NCBI GenBank assembly: GCA_947501805.1
Contig: CANMXJ010000001.1
Coordinates: forward strand, 1-64,000
Source of the DNA: an uncultured Sulfitobacter sp.
GTDB taxonomy: Bacteria > Pseudomonadota > Alphaproteobacteria > Rhodobacterales > Rhodobacteraceae
Reading direction: 5' to 3'
Length of the DNA stretch: 64,000 nt
The notes beneath the pieces were generated by a model. It had not been told where the DNA came from. It ran no database searches and saw only the letters and a program-made list of their open reading frames with translations. Of this stretch, positions 33,980-43,026 are shown piece by piece. Made by a program: the position numbers and the translations under genes. Each line of letters begins with the position of its first letter. The first letter of the stretch is position 1.

Positions 33980-35314
33980 TCAGAGGTAATCCGAACGCTG
34001 CAATCCATATTTCGCCATTTTCTCGTTCAGCGTCCGGCGCGGCAAACACAATTCGTCCATGACACTGGCGATTGATCCTTTATGGCGGCGCATGGTGTTG
34101 TCGATCAGCATGCGTTCGAACGCTTCGACATACTCCTTGAGCGGTTTGCCCTCGGTGGTCATGACGGGCTGCATTTCTTCGTGATCGCTCATCAGCAAGG
34201 ACGCTATTGTGCCAGAGCCACGGCGCGATTGCAGAACGGCACGTTCAGCCACATTGATCAGTTGACGCACATTGCCCGGCCACGGAGCCTGCAACAATTG
34301 CGCGGCTTCCTGCGCGCTGACCTGTGGGGCTTCGCATCCGTATTCGTCAGCAAATTGGTCACTGAGACGCGTGAACAATGTCAGGATATCCTCACCCCGC
34401 TGGCGCAGTGGCGGTACCGTGATCCGCAATGCGGCCAACCGGTAAAACAGATCGCTGCGCAAAGCATCCTCGGAGGTACGCCCGGCTTCTTGCAGGTTCG
34501 AAATAGCGACGATGCGCGTTTCTGCAGGGGTACCCTGTTCGTTGATCACGCTCAGCAAACGCGCTTGCAGAGTTTCGGACAAGGCTTCGACGTCTTCCAG
34601 CACCAGCGTCCCGCCACGTGCCTCTTCGATCGCGGGTAGCAGTGAATCCTCCGGCATCATCGGCCCGAACAATCGCTTGCTCAGCGCGTCTTCTTCAAAG
34701 GCCCCGCAGGACACCAACACAAATTTCTTGCCCGCACGTGAGCCAACAGCGTGCAGCGCATGCGCCACCAGCGTTTTGCCCGTACCGGTTTCACCGTCGA
34801 TCAACACGTGACCATCCGCCTGCCCCAGATCAAGAATATCTTCGCGCAGACGCTCCATCACCGGTGACTGGCCAATGAGCTTTTTCATCAATTGCCCACC
34901 ATCCGACAACTCCCGCCGCAAGGCGCGGTTGTCCATCACCAGACGCCGTGCGTTGGTGGCTTTTTTAGCTAACTCGCTCATCCGGTCGGGATTGAAGGGT
35001 TTTTCCAGAAAATCAAACGCCCCGACACGCATTGCCTCAACGGCCATTGGCACATCACCGTGCCCCGTGATCATGATCACCGGCAAAGCGCTGTCATTGC
35101 CCATCAGCTTTTTCAGAAACTGCATCCCGTCCATGCCCGGCATCTTGATGTCCGAAATCACAATGCCGGGGTAATCCGGTCCAAGTGTTTTCAACGCATC
35201 CTCTGCTGACCCGAATGTCTCGGTGTCATAACCAGACAGCGCAAGCCACTGGCTGATCGACTGGCGCATGTCCTGTTCGTCATCCACAATCGCGATCTTC
35301 ATTGCTTGTGCCAT
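33980..35314 (-). CDS. dctD: DctD-like response regulator lacking the GAFTGA loop
   Basis: The 444-residue protein has a receiver domain (phospho-acceptor Asp55 in VISDIKMPG), an AAA+ domain with Walker A GETGTGKT (174-181), and a FIS-type helix-turn-helix (IASVMDELCLPRRTLNEKM). The AAA+ part lacks the GAFTGA loop that contacts sigma-54: only about 16 residues separate RLFG (217) from GGTLVLED. Walker B reads LVLED rather than the usual LFLDE. NtrC of Rhodobacter capsulatus also lacks GAFTGA and works without sigma-54, so this protein may activate a housekeeping holoenzyme or act otherwise. GGAG before the ATG overlaps the dctB stop. C4-dicarboxylate sensing is inferred from DctB. Confidence 0.87.
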   Translation of the reverse strand: MAQAMKIAIVDDEQDMRQSISQWLALSGYDTETFGSAEDALKTLGPDYPGIVISDIKMPGMDGMQFLKKLMGNDSALPVIMITGHGDVPMAVEAMRVGAFDFLEKPFNPDRMSELAKKATNARRLVMDNRALRRELSDGGQLMKKLIGQSPVMERLREDILDLGQADGHVLIDGETGTGKTLVAHALHAVGSRAGKKFVLVSCGAFEEDALSKRLFGPMMPEDSLLPAIEEARGGTLVLEDVEALSETLQARLLSVINEQGTPAETRIVAISNLQEAGRTSEDALRSDLFYRLAALRITVPPLRQRGEDILTLFTRLSDQFADEYGCEAPQVSAQEAAQLLQAPWPGNVRQLINVAERAVLQSRRGSGTIASLLMSDHEEMQPVMTTEGKPLKEYVEAFERMLIDNTMRRHKGSIASVMDELCLPRRTLNEKMAKYGLQRSDYL

Positions 35315-35318
35315 GTCT

Positions 35319-37076
35319 TTACTCCGCTGCTTCTACTGCGTTCTTGTCGCCCATGATGGGCAGTTGCATCTCGAACACCGCGCCGCCGTTCTGTCCGTTG
35401 CGCGCTGTCAGACGTCCCCCGAGGTCGTTCACGATACCCGATGAGATAGCAAGCCCCAAGCCGACACCGTCACCAGGTTGCTTGGTTGTATAAAACGGCT
35501 CAAACAGCGCATCGAGGTCTTCGATACCGGGGCCATTATCGCGCACCGACAAGGTCGCTGTCTCTCCGGCCGAAAGGATAATCTCGACCTGCGGATTGCG
35601 GGTGGATTTGGTGGCATCCAGCGCGTTGCGCAAAAGGTTCACCATTACTTGCTCAATGCGCATCCTGTCCCCCATCACAATCACCGGATCATCGGGTAGA
35701 ATGCGCGTGATCTGCACCTGCCGCTGGCGCAACTGGGGTTCCATCATCGACATGGAGGATGCAAGCGCAGCACCAATGTCCACAGGGGAAAACGCCTCTT
35801 GGCCCTTGCGTGCATAGGACTTCAGCTGGCGCGTGATCGCCCCCATGCGCTCAATCAGATCGTCGATACGCCCGAATGACGACAACGCCTCTTCGGGGCG
35901 GTTGCGGCGCAGCAGCAAACGTGCGCCCGCAAGATAGGTTTTCATGGCCGCAAGCGGTTGGTTCAACTCATGGCTCACTGCGGCCGACATTTCACCCAAA
36001 GCCGCCAGTTTGCTGGATTGTTCCAACGTCTGTTCGGCCACTGCAAGCGTCTCTTGTACGCGTTTACGCTCAGCGATTTCCCGCTGTAGTGCAATGTTCA
36101 ATGCGCGGAGTTTGGCCGACTCCCGTTGGAAGATTGCCAAGCGACCCGCGGTGCGGCGGCTAAGAAAATAGAACGTCAGCGCCAGCAGAATCGCAAATCC
36201 CATGACCTCAAGCGCAAGCACCCCGTTCACCCGTTCGCGCACGGAGGTGTAGGTGGTGAAACTTGCCATACGCCAGCCGCGAAATGGGATCCGGTTTTCC
36301 AGGCGCATCACCGCCTCACCGCGTAGGTAGGCATCGGGGGGCAGCACGGTCCAATCGGCGGTTGCCTTGATTGCCCGCTCGATTGCTGTTTTTGGCGGAT
36401 CGTTTGCCAGAGCTTCAGCTTCGGTCAGCCCGCGCCAGCGCGGCGAAGTGCCAAGAATGATTTCGCCCGAACTGTCGGTCACGATCACCGCATCCGAAAT
36501 CCCCGCCCAAGCGCGTTCAAACTTTTGCAGATCAACTTCAACCGCGATGACACCCAATGTATTGCCGCCATCCTGTATGCGGCGCGAATACATGAATTGA
36601 TATCCGCCACCGTCCAACTTGATCGTGCTGAAAATCGTCGCGTTAGAGCGGATCGCATCCACAAAATAGGGCTGTGCGCGGTGGGTTGATCCCAAACGGT
36701 TGCGATCTGTCGCGGCCACTGTGCGCCCGTCGAGATCATACAGCATCAATGACGCCGCGCCGATCTCTTCGACAAATGAGATCAGGCGTTGCGTCGACAG
36801 GGAATAATCACCGCTGTCCAATGCGCGGATCAGCGTCGGGTCGCGTGCCAGCAGTTGCGGCACAATCGCATTCTGGCGCAACTCGGCCAGCAAGTTTCCG
36901 CTATAAAGCGCGATGCGCAACTCGGCGCGATTGCGGGTGGTTTCGGTAAAACGGTCCGTTAGCAGTTTGTTGGTAACGGAAATCACAATCACCGCCAGCA
37001 CCATCAATAACCCGATCGCAAGGCGCACGCGCCAGGAAACTATCAAGTTCGGCTTCTGATCGGTGTTGGCAGTCAT
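35319..37076 (-). CDS. dctB: DctB-like sensor histidine kinase
   Basis: A membrane kinase of 585 residues. It has an N-terminal membrane helix (about 12-35), a periplasmic tandem-PAS-like sensor domain with YDLDGRTVAATDRNRLG and GGGYQFMYSRRIQ, a second helix (about 275-300), a coiled segment, and the kinase core. The phospho-acceptor His is in AVSHELNQPLAAMKTY, and the ATP-binding boxes appear as NLLRNALDATK and GDGVGLGLAISSGIV. The layout matches DctB, which senses C4-dicarboxylates such as succinate. The ATG at 37076 is chosen over an upstream TTG. It pairs with dctD 4 bases downstream. No dctPQM transporter lies in the window. Confidence 0.87.
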   Translation of the reverse strand: MTANTDQKPNLIVSWRVRLAIGLLMVLAVIVISVTNKLLTDRFTETTRNRAELRIALYSGNLLAELRQNAIVPQLLARDPTLIRALDSGDYSLSTQRLISFVEEIGAASLMLYDLDGRTVAATDRNRLGSTHRAQPYFVDAIRSNATIFSTIKLDGGGYQFMYSRRIQDGGNTLGVIAVEVDLQKFERAWAGISDAVIVTDSSGEIILGTSPRWRGLTEAEALANDPPKTAIERAIKATADWTVLPPDAYLRGEAVMRLENRIPFRGWRMASFTTYTSVRERVNGVLALEVMGFAILLALTFYFLSRRTAGRLAIFQRESAKLRALNIALQREIAERKRVQETLAVAEQTLEQSSKLAALGEMSAAVSHELNQPLAAMKTYLAGARLLLRRNRPEEALSSFGRIDDLIERMGAITRQLKSYARKGQEAFSPVDIGAALASSMSMMEPQLRQRQVQITRILPDDPVIVMGDRMRIEQVMVNLLRNALDATKSTRNPQVEIILSAGETATLSVRDNGPGIEDLDALFEPFYTTKQPGDGVGLGLAISSGIVNDLGGRLTARNGQNGGAVFEMQLPIMGDKNAVEAAE

Positions 37077-37113
37077 GGACAACAGCTTACGCGGGGCGTG
37101 CTGCGCACTCAAG

Positions 37114-37782
37114 TCACGCGGTTGTCAGCGCCCCGGCCAATGCGCGGAACAGCGCCTGTCCGTCCGTACCACCATGCCCTGCGTCCGCTGCACGTTCGGG
37201 ATGGGGCATCATACCAAGCACACGACGGTTGTCCGACAGGATGCCCGCAATGTCGGCAATCGCCCCGTTTGGATTGTCGGTATAGGTAAAGGCCACGCGG
37301 TCCTCGCCTTGAAGACGCGCAATGGTTTCCGAATCCGCAAAGTAATTGCCATCGTGGTGGGCAATCGGAATATCGATCACATCACCTGCGTTATAGCCAT
37401 TTGTGAAATCGCTGTTGGATGTTTCGACCTTCAAGCCAACGGTCTTGCAGATGTACTTCAGGCCCGCGTTACGCAACAAAGCACCGGGCAACATGCCCGT
37501 TTCGGTCAACACCTGAAAGCCGTTGCAAATGCCCATGACATAACCACCACGGTCTGCATGTTCTCTGACGGATTTCACAATTGGCGACTGCGCCGCAATT
37601 GCACCACACCGCAGATAGTCACCGTAGGAAAACCCGCCAGGGATACCAACGATATCAATGCCCTGCGGCAATGCGCTGTCCTTGTGCCATACCATTTCGA
37701 CTTCGGCACCCGCAGCTTTGAAGGCGACAGCAAGATCGCGGTCGCAATTGGACCCGGGAAAAACAACAACAGCTGCGCGCAT
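37114..37782 (-). CDS. purQ: Phosphoribosylformylglycinamidine synthase, glutaminase subunit PurQ
   Basis: Supplies ammonia from glutamine for the fourth step of purine synthesis, as part of the PurS-PurQ-PurL complex. The class I glutaminase nucleophile is in [11 protein letters not shown] (Cys86), and the His-Glu pair is in [11 protein letters not shown]. Length 222 residues. The start is [14 protein letters not shown] at 37782, as in the family; upstream sequence in the same frame overlaps purS. It directly follows purS with a single-base gap. Confidence 0.95.
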   Translation of the reverse strand: MRAAVVVFPGSNCDRDLAVAFKAAGAEVEMVWHKDSALPQGIDIVGIPGGFSYGDYLRCGAIAAQSPIVKSVREHADRGGYVMGICNGFQVLTETGMLPGALLRNAGLKYICKTVGLKVETSNSDFTNGYNAGDVIDIPIAHHDGNYFADSETIARLQGEDRVAFTYTDNPNGAIADIAGILSDNRRVLGMMPHPERAADAGHGGTDGQALFRALAGALTTA

Positions 37783-37783
37783 A

Positions 37784-38014
37784 TCAGGACATCTCCACAG
37801 AGTAGCTTTCAATCACCGTATTCGCCAAAAGCTTTTCGCACATCGCGGTCACGTCAGCTTCGGTTGCACCATCATCCAGGTCAAGCTCGATCACCTTGCC
37901 CTGGCGCACCCCGTTTACGCCCTCAAACCCGAGCGCCCCAAGCGCGTGGCGTACCGCCTCACCCTGCGGGTCCAGAACACCATTCTTCAACATCACATGC
38001 ACCCGTGCTTTCAC
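37784..38014 (-). CDS. purS: Phosphoribosylformylglycinamidine synthase subunit PurS
   Basis: A 76-residue subunit that bridges PurQ and PurL in the small-subunit type of the complex. Its sequence begins [25 protein letters not shown] and contains [13 protein letters not shown], both typical. It is followed at once by purQ. The purL gene is not in the window, so the third subunit is encoded elsewhere. Confidence 0.95.
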   Translation of the reverse strand: MKARVHVMLKNGVLDPQGEAVRHALGALGFEGVNGVRQGKVIELDLDDGATEADVTAMCEKLLANTVIESYSVEMS

Positions 38015-38052
38015 AGCGCAACCCCCATCTTCACTTGGCTCTTAAACTCAAT

Positions 38053-38070
38053 CCCGAAGCTGGCTTCGGG
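38053..38070 (-). terminator. Hairpin between purC and purS
   Basis: CCCGAAGC pairs perfectly with GCTTCGGG around a TG loop, in the 83-base gap between purC and purS. There is no strong T-run, so it may only reduce read-through or mark an mRNA end. All three purine genes are on the same strand. Confidence 0.4.
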
Positions 38071-38097
38071 CGTTTCAATCGTCGGTTAGTCCCGCCG

Positions 38098-38859
38098 TCA
38101 GTTGATCAATGTCGGCTTGGTAATTGGTGTCGAGGTCTTGGGCATCACGCCCAAACGCCGCGCCACTTCGGTGTACGCATCTGTCAACGATCCCAGATCG
38201 CGACGGAACACGTCCTTGTCCAGCTTCTGACCGGTCTCGATATCCCACAAACGGCAACTATCGGGGCTGATTTCATCCGCGATGACCAGCCGTTGGAAAT
38301 CACCCTCATACACCCGGCCGATCTCGATTTTGAAATCCACCAGCTTGATGCCAACCGCCAACATGACCCCTGACAGGAAGTCATTGACCCGAAGTGAAAG
38401 ACTGAGAATATCTTCCATGTCCTGCTGGCTGGCCCATCCAAACGCCGCAATATGTTCATCCGACACAAGCGGATCGCCCAGACTGTCGTCTTTGTAGCAA
38501 TATTCAACAATGGGCCGCGGCAACTGTGTGCCCTCTTCGATCCCAAGTCTTTTGGACATGCTGCCGGCCGCGTAGTTGCGCACGATGATCTCAAGCGGAA
38601 TAATCTCGCATTGACGCACCAGTTGTTCGCGCATGTTCAGGCGTTTGATAAAATGCGTCGGCACCCCGATCTGGGCCAGACCCAGCATAAAATACTCGGA
38701 CAGACGGTTGTTCAACACCCCCTTGCCCTCGATCACATCTTTTTTCTCGGCATTGAACGCGGTCGCGTCGTCCTTGAAATACTGGACAATTGTACCCGGC
38801 TCCGGGCCCTCATAGAGGATTTTTGCCTTGCCTTCGTAGATTTTTGTGCGCCGGGCCAT
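38098..38859 (-). CDS. purC: Phosphoribosylaminoimidazole-succinocarboxamide synthase
   Basis: Joins CAIR and aspartate in purine synthesis. The 253-residue protein has [25 protein letters not shown] at its start, [12 protein letters not shown] in the middle, and VDFKIEIGR and [16 protein letters not shown] later, all family marks. The ATG at 38859 follows AAGGA at good spacing. It is the first gene of purC-purS-purQ on this strand. Confidence 0.96.
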   Translation of the reverse strand: MARRTKIYEGKAKILYEGPEPGTIVQYFKDDATAFNAEKKDVIEGKGVLNNRLSEYFMLGLAQIGVPTHFIKRLNMREQLVRQCEIIPLEIIVRNYAAGSMSKRLGIEEGTQLPRPIVEYCYKDDSLGDPLVSDEHIAAFGWASQQDMEDILSLSLRVNDFLSGVMLAVGIKLVDFKIEIGRVYEGDFQRLVIADEISPDSCRLWDIETGQKLDKDVFRRDLGSLTDAYTEVARRLGVMPKTSTPITKPTLIN

Positions 38860-39041
38860 GGGCGTCCTTTCGCGATATTGGCTGTCGGGGCTCCGCAAGC
38901 CTGTTGACGGTCTCTTAGTCTATGGCCCGTAGTCCTGCAAGCACGCGCGACATCTTGTTTGATCGCAAGTTCATACACATCTAGAGTCGTGACATACACT
39001 TCTCGTGTAAACAGCCTCTATCAGCAAAGAAGGACACAGCC

Positions 39042-39359
39042 ATGACCACAATGAACGATCGGGAGAAGGCATTTGAAAACAAATTCGCCCATGATGCAGA
39101 GATGCAGTTCAAAGCAGAGGCCCGCCGCAATAAACTGTTGGGGCTTTGGGCAGCTGAATTAATGGGGAAATCCGGCGATGCCGCAGCTGAGTATGCCAAA
39201 GAAGTTGTAAAGTCCGACTTTGAAGAGCCCGGTGATGAAGATGTCTATCGCAAGGTTTCCGGTGATCTGGGCGACAAAGCTGACGAGGCGACAATCCGCG
39301 CCAAAATGGCAAGCCTGATGGTCGAGGCTAAAATCCAGACAATGAATGAAGCCAACTGA
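39042..39359 (+). CDS. F1-ATPase zeta inhibitor (DUF1476)
   Basis: A 105-residue helical protein of the DUF1476 family. Its member in Paracoccus denitrificans is the zeta subunit, which blocks the hydrolysis direction of F1Fo-ATP synthase. The N-terminus MTTMNDREKAFENKFAHDAE is the expected inhibitory helix, followed by RRNKLLGLWAAELMG and the four-helix part. AAGGA lies before the ATG. It stands alone between purC (divergent) and the homocysteine methyltransferase gene. Confidence 0.9.
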   Translation: MTTMNDREKAFENKFAHDAEMQFKAEARRNKLLGLWAAELMGKSGDAAAEYAKEVVKSDFEEPGDEDVYRKVSGDLGDKADEATIRAKMASLMVEAKIQTMNEAN

Positions 39360-39767
39360 CCGGCTGATCGATCAAATTCCTCCGCAATTGAACCGGCGTC
39401 GCCTCAATTGCGGAGAACACCTTCCCAGCGTAAGGAATGCTCACGATTACCGGCGCACCATTTTGCGCAATGCATGCATTTGGCTGTGCGGTTGCGGGTT
39501 TTTCGTGGCAGCCTTGACAACACAGCGCTTTGCGCCGCCCATTTCAGGAACGCTGGTCTGTTTTGATCCAGATGCGCCAGAATCGCGCTGCGGTATCCGG
39601 CACAAAATGCGCATTTGACCTTGTTTACAGCGGCCATACGTGAAGTGCGCAAGCCTGAAGCGTCGCGCGCTTGCTACAAACCTCATAAACAACATGAACA
39701 TTATGAAGTTGCTTTGAATTCGCAGACATGGAAAGCGGGTGCAAAACAGCAGGAACAGACACCCCGT
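39360..39767. promoter_or_regulatory. 408-base leader region before the homocysteine methyltransferase gene
   Basis: No convincing gene is present. CTCCGCAATTG (39380-39390) pairs perfectly with CAATTGCGGAG (39405-39415), an 11-base stem that probably ends the zeta transcript. A second inverted repeat, GCAAGC with GCTTGC, is near 39649-39674. The rest could hold a promoter and a structured leader. I looked for the SAM-II pattern that often precedes methionine genes in this group and did not find it. Confidence 0.45.
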
Positions 39768-40781
39768 ATGAGCAATGCATTTACCGACCTTCTGGCGCAA
39801 AAAGGCACCCTTTTGGCCGACGGAGCCACAGGCACCAATCTTTTCAATATGGGATTAATGGCAGGTGACGCACCGGAACTGTGGAATACAGACCAGCCCC
39901 AAAATATCCTGACCCTGTATAAAGGCGCGGTTGATGCAGGCAGTGACATTTTCCTGACCAACACATTCGGGGCCAACGCTTCGCGTCTGAAATTGCATGA
40001 CGCCGCCAAACGCAGTCACGAGCTGAGCCGGATCGGTGCCGAGTTGGGACGCGAAGTTGCGGACACGGCTGGGCGCACAGTCATTGTGGCAGGATCGGTT
40101 GGCCCTACAGGTGAAATTATGGAACCTGTCGGCACGCTCAGCCATTCGGTCGCCGTCGAGATGTTTCACGAAACGGCGGACGGATTGAAGGCAGGCGGTG
40201 CAGACATTGGTTGGCTTGAGACGATCAGCGCACCCGAAGAATACACCGCTGCTTCTGAGGGTTTTGCGCTGGCCGGGCTGCCGTGGGTTGGCACGATGAG
40301 CTTTGACACTGCCGGTCGCACAATGATGGGCATGACGTCCGAGGGTATGGTCGACATGGTCGAGGGCCTCGCGAACGCGCCACTGGCTTATGGCGCTAAT
40401 TGTGGCACAGGCGCATCGGACCTTTTGCGCACCATTCTGGGATTTGCAGGCAAAGGCAGCACGCGCCCAATTGTTGCCAAGGGCAACGCAGGCATCCCGA
40501 AATACGTCGAAGGGCACATCCACTATGACGGCACGCCCGAGTTGATGGGCCAATATGCCGTTATGGCACGCAACTGCGGGGCCAGCATCATTGGCGGATG
40601 TTGTGGAACCATGCCAGAGCACCTCAAGGTCATGCGTGAAGCTCTTGATACCACAACAAAAGGTAGCCCGCCCGAGCTGTCAGAGATCGTCGCGGCAATG
40701 GGCGCGTTTTCCTCGGCCAGTGACGGCACGGATGATGCTGGTCCGAAACGCGCGCCACGCAAAGGACGCCGCCGCGGGTAA
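39768..40781 (+). CDS. bmt: Homocysteine S-methyltransferase (Bmt/split MetH-type)
   Basis: A zinc-dependent methyltransferase that moves a methyl group to homocysteine. The 337-residue protein has GTLLADGATGTNLFNMGL near the start, and the zinc-ligand cysteines in YGANCGTGASD and GGCCGTMPEH. Its C-terminus ends in a basic tail (KRAPRKGRRRG). Databases often call such proteins betaine-homocysteine methyltransferase, but in Phaeobacter inhibens a similar gene, close to a separate corrinoid-protein gene, has been reported as one part of a split MetH (from memory). A corrinoid-protein gene lies 1.3 kb downstream here. The ATG at 39768 gives the family N-terminus. Confidence 0.87.
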   Translation: MSNAFTDLLAQKGTLLADGATGTNLFNMGLMAGDAPELWNTDQPQNILTLYKGAVDAGSDIFLTNTFGANASRLKLHDAAKRSHELSRIGAELGREVADTAGRTVIVAGSVGPTGEIMEPVGTLSHSVAVEMFHETADGLKAGGADIGWLETISAPEEYTAASEGFALAGLPWVGTMSFDTAGRTMMGMTSEGMVDMVEGLANAPLAYGANCGTGASDLLRTILGFAGKGSTRPIVAKGNAGIPKYVEGHIHYDGTPELMGQYAVMARNCGASIIGGCCGTMPEHLKVMREALDTTTKGSPPELSEIVAAMGAFSSASDGTDDAGPKRAPRKGRRRG

Positions 40782-40789
40782 CGGGAAGG

Positions 40790-41866
40790 TCAGAACAACG
40801 ACATCTGCGCGCCCGTCTTAACGGGCGGGCGGAACAGATCGCACCGCATGGCTGGTGCAGTTGCACTTAACCCCAACCGCTTGATCGCGAGTGTAAACCG
40901 CTGTGCAACCATTTCCGCATAAGGCCCCTCACCGCGCATCCGGCGATGCCATTTCGCATCATATTCCTTTCCACCATGCATCTCGCGCAGACGCGACATG
41001 ATCCGTTCGGCCCTAGCGGGATAATGCGTCGCCAACCACTCTTGCACCAACGGCGATACCTCTTGCGGCAAACGCAGCATGATCCAGCTTGCATGTCGTG
41101 CACCCGCGTCGCGACCGGTCGACAATATCCCTTCCAGTTCGGGATCCGTCAGCGCCGGGATCATCGGCGATGCCATGATCCGAACCGGAATGCCTGCCTG
41201 CGCCAAGCGCCGGATCGTCACCATGCGTCGCGCAGGTGCGGGCGCACGTGGCTCCATCAGGCGGCTTAATCCGGCATCAAGAGTTGTGACAGAAATACCG
41301 ACCCGCACCAATCCACGCCGCGCCATACCGCCCAGGATATCGATGTCGCGTTCGATCAATGATCCTTTTGTTACAATCGCAACCGGGTGTCCGACATCTG
41401 CCAAGACCGCCAGACAGGCACGCATAATGCCATGCTGCTTTTCAATCGGTTGATAGGGATCCGTATTTGTACCTATCGCAATTGGGGCAACGCGGTATTT
41501 CTTTGCCGCCAACTCACGACGCAGGACGTCAGGTGCCTCGGGTCGCGCCACCAATTGTGTTTCAAAATCCAGCCCCGGCGACAGTCCCAGGTAGGCATGC
41601 GTGGGACGCGCAAAGCAGTAAACGCAGCCGTGTTCACAGCCACGATAAGGATTGATCGACCGGTCAAAGGGCAAATCCGGTGAGGTGTTGTAAGTGATCA
41701 GCGAGCGCGGCACTTCGATCCGCGTTTGCGTACGCAGGACAGGCAGTTCCTCTTCACGCGCCCAACCGTCATCCACGACCTCGCGCGCATGTCGCTCGTA
41801 TCGGCCCGCATGATTGCTGCGTGCCGCACGGCCTTTGACTTCAAAGCGACGGGTTTCATTGTCCAT
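40790..41866 (-). CDS. PA0069-family radical SAM protein
   Basis: A 358-residue radical SAM enzyme of unknown substrate. The iron-sulfur motif is PYRGCEHGCVYCFARPTH (Cys77, Cys81, Cys84), with IGTNTDPYQPIEK and VTKGSLIERDIDIL downstream, typical for the PA0069/spore-photoproduct-lyase-like group. It lies on the opposite strand between the homocysteine methyltransferase gene and the corrinoid-protein gene. The convergent end is only 8 bases from the methyltransferase stop. The family is conserved but the reaction is not known. Confidence 0.9.
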   Translation of the reverse strand: MDNETRRFEVKGRAARSNHAGRYERHAREVVDDGWAREEELPVLRTQTRIEVPRSLITYNTSPDLPFDRSINPYRGCEHGCVYCFARPTHAYLGLSPGLDFETQLVARPEAPDVLRRELAAKKYRVAPIAIGTNTDPYQPIEKQHGIMRACLAVLADVGHPVAIVTKGSLIERDIDILGGMARRGLVRVGISVTTLDAGLSRLMEPRAPAPARRMVTIRRLAQAGIPVRIMASPMIPALTDPELEGILSTGRDAGARHASWIMLRLPQEVSPLVQEWLATHYPARAERIMSRLREMHGGKEYDAKWHRRMRGEGPYAEMVAQRFTLAIKRLGLSATAPAMRCDLFRPPVKTGAQMSLF

Positions 41867-42071
41867 ATCCCAATTTAGAACAAAACACGAACACCAGCAA
41901 GCGCCAACACCTATCTCCCTCTTCGCTATGCAAATAATTCATAATCATAGAGAGAAAAATGCGTCGTTCTAACGGCTGCCAATGTCGCAATTTGCGTACA
42001 CAAACGATACATTCCGTGACACAAGGAATGATGGGCCAAGCGCCAGCACGATACGCATAGAGGAAATGCCA

Positions 42072-42773
42072 ATGTCCGATGAAGACGAAATCATCCTGTC
42101 CGAACTCGATGACGAGGAACTTGTCCAACAAATGTTCGACGACCTTTATGACGGCCTCAAGGAAGAGATCGAGGAAGGCGTAAACATCCTGCTGGAACGC
42201 AAGTGGGAACCCTATGACGTGCTGACCAAAGCGCTTGTCGGCGGCATGACCATTGTGGGCGCGGATTTCCGTGATGGCATCCTGTTTGTTCCCGAAGTGT
42301 TGCTGGCCGCAAACGCAATGAAAGGCGGTATGGCGATCCTGAAACCCCTGCTCGCCGAAACCGGTGCCCCGCGCGTCGGCAAGATGGTGATCGGCACCGT
42401 CAAAGGCGACATTCACGACATCGGCAAAAACCTCGTTGGTATGATGATGGAAGGTGCGGGCTTTGAAGTGGTAGACCTTGGCATCAACAACCCGGTCGAG
42501 AACTATCTGGAGGCGCTGGACGCAGAAGGTGCTGATATCCTTGGCATGTCTGCCCTGCTGACCACCACAATGCCCTATATGAAAGTCGTGATCGACACGA
42601 TGGTCGAACAGGGCATTCGCGATGATTTTATCGTGTTGGTTGGTGGTGCGCCCCTGAACGAGGAATTTGGCAAGGCCATTGGCGCTGATGCCTATTGCCG
42701 GGATGCCGCCGTGGCGGTTGAAACGGCAAAAGAATGGATGGCGCGCAAGCACAATCAGGCCAAATCGGCCTGA
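42072..42773 (+). CDS. B12-binding corrinoid protein (MtbC/MetH-B12-domain type)
   Basis: A 233-residue carrier of a methyl-corrinoid. It has an N-terminal helical cap (about 10-95) with ALVGGMTIVGADFRDGILFVPEVLL, and a Rossmann B12 domain with the DxHxxG motif in GDIHDIGKN (His115 as lower ligand). Later motifs are GINNPVENYLEA and GMSALLTTTMPYMK. The ATG at 42072 has AGGA 7 bases before it; the ATG at 42066 lies too close. In this context it probably shuttles methyl groups to the homocysteine methyltransferase encoded upstream, as the B12 module of a split methionine synthase. A trimethylamine-type system is the alternative. Confidence 0.88.
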   Translation: MSDEDEIILSELDDEELVQQMFDDLYDGLKEEIEEGVNILLERKWEPYDVLTKALVGGMTIVGADFRDGILFVPEVLLAANAMKGGMAILKPLLAETGAPRVGKMVIGTVKGDIHDIGKNLVGMMMEGAGFEVVDLGINNPVENYLEALDAEGADILGMSALLTTTMPYMKVVIDTMVEQGIRDDFIVLVGGAPLNEEFGKAIGADAYCRDAAVAVETAKEWMARKHNQAKSA

Positions 42774-42798
42774 GCATTGCGACACTGCCAAGACCCAT

Positions 42799-42828
42799 GG
42801 CTCTACCTGCAAAGGTAGGGCCTTTTTT
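42799..42828 (+). terminator. Rho-independent terminator after the corrinoid-protein gene
   Basis: GGCTCTACCT pairs with AGGTAGGGCC (one G-T pair) around a GCAA loop, followed by TTTTTT. This is a strong terminator shape, 25 bases after the stop. It suggests that the next two genes have a separate promoter or depend on read-through. Confidence 0.85.
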
Positions 42829-42870
42829 ACAAGCAGCCGTGCGCCTATCTTGAAGTAGAAAGGAACATCT

Positions 42871-43026
42871 ATGCCAAGAATGACATTCGCCCTGATCCTC
42901 CTCAGCGTCCTGATTGCGGCAGGCGCAACAGTGTGGTTGCTTTCGATTGGCGGTCCGGCACTGATAATCGCCGCCCTGCCCGCCTTTATGATTGCCGCTG
43001 TCGCCCTTAAAATGCTGCGCCAATGA
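42871..43026 (+). CDS. Tiny membrane protein upstream of DUF1638
   Basis: A 51-residue protein, nearly all hydrophobic, with two membrane helices (about 5-25 and 27-46) joined by a Gly-Pro turn and ending with KMLRQ. AAAGGA lies 6 bases before the ATG at 42871, and the TGA overlaps the DUF1638 ATG by 4 bases. These two features make it a likely real gene. No family is recognised, and the role is unknown. Confidence 0.65.
   Translation: MPRMTFALILLSVLIAAGATVWLLSIGGPALIIAALPAFMIAAVALKMLRQ

Noticed and set aside
39346-39618. Plus-strand 90-codon open frame after the zeta inhibitor gene
   Set aside because: It starts inside the zeta gene, crosses an 11-base hairpin, and the peptide has no protein-like pattern.
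39600-39767. SAM-II riboswitch before the homocysteine methyltransferase gene
   Set aside because: I looked for the known conserved core words and pairing but could not find them; a covariance search would decide.
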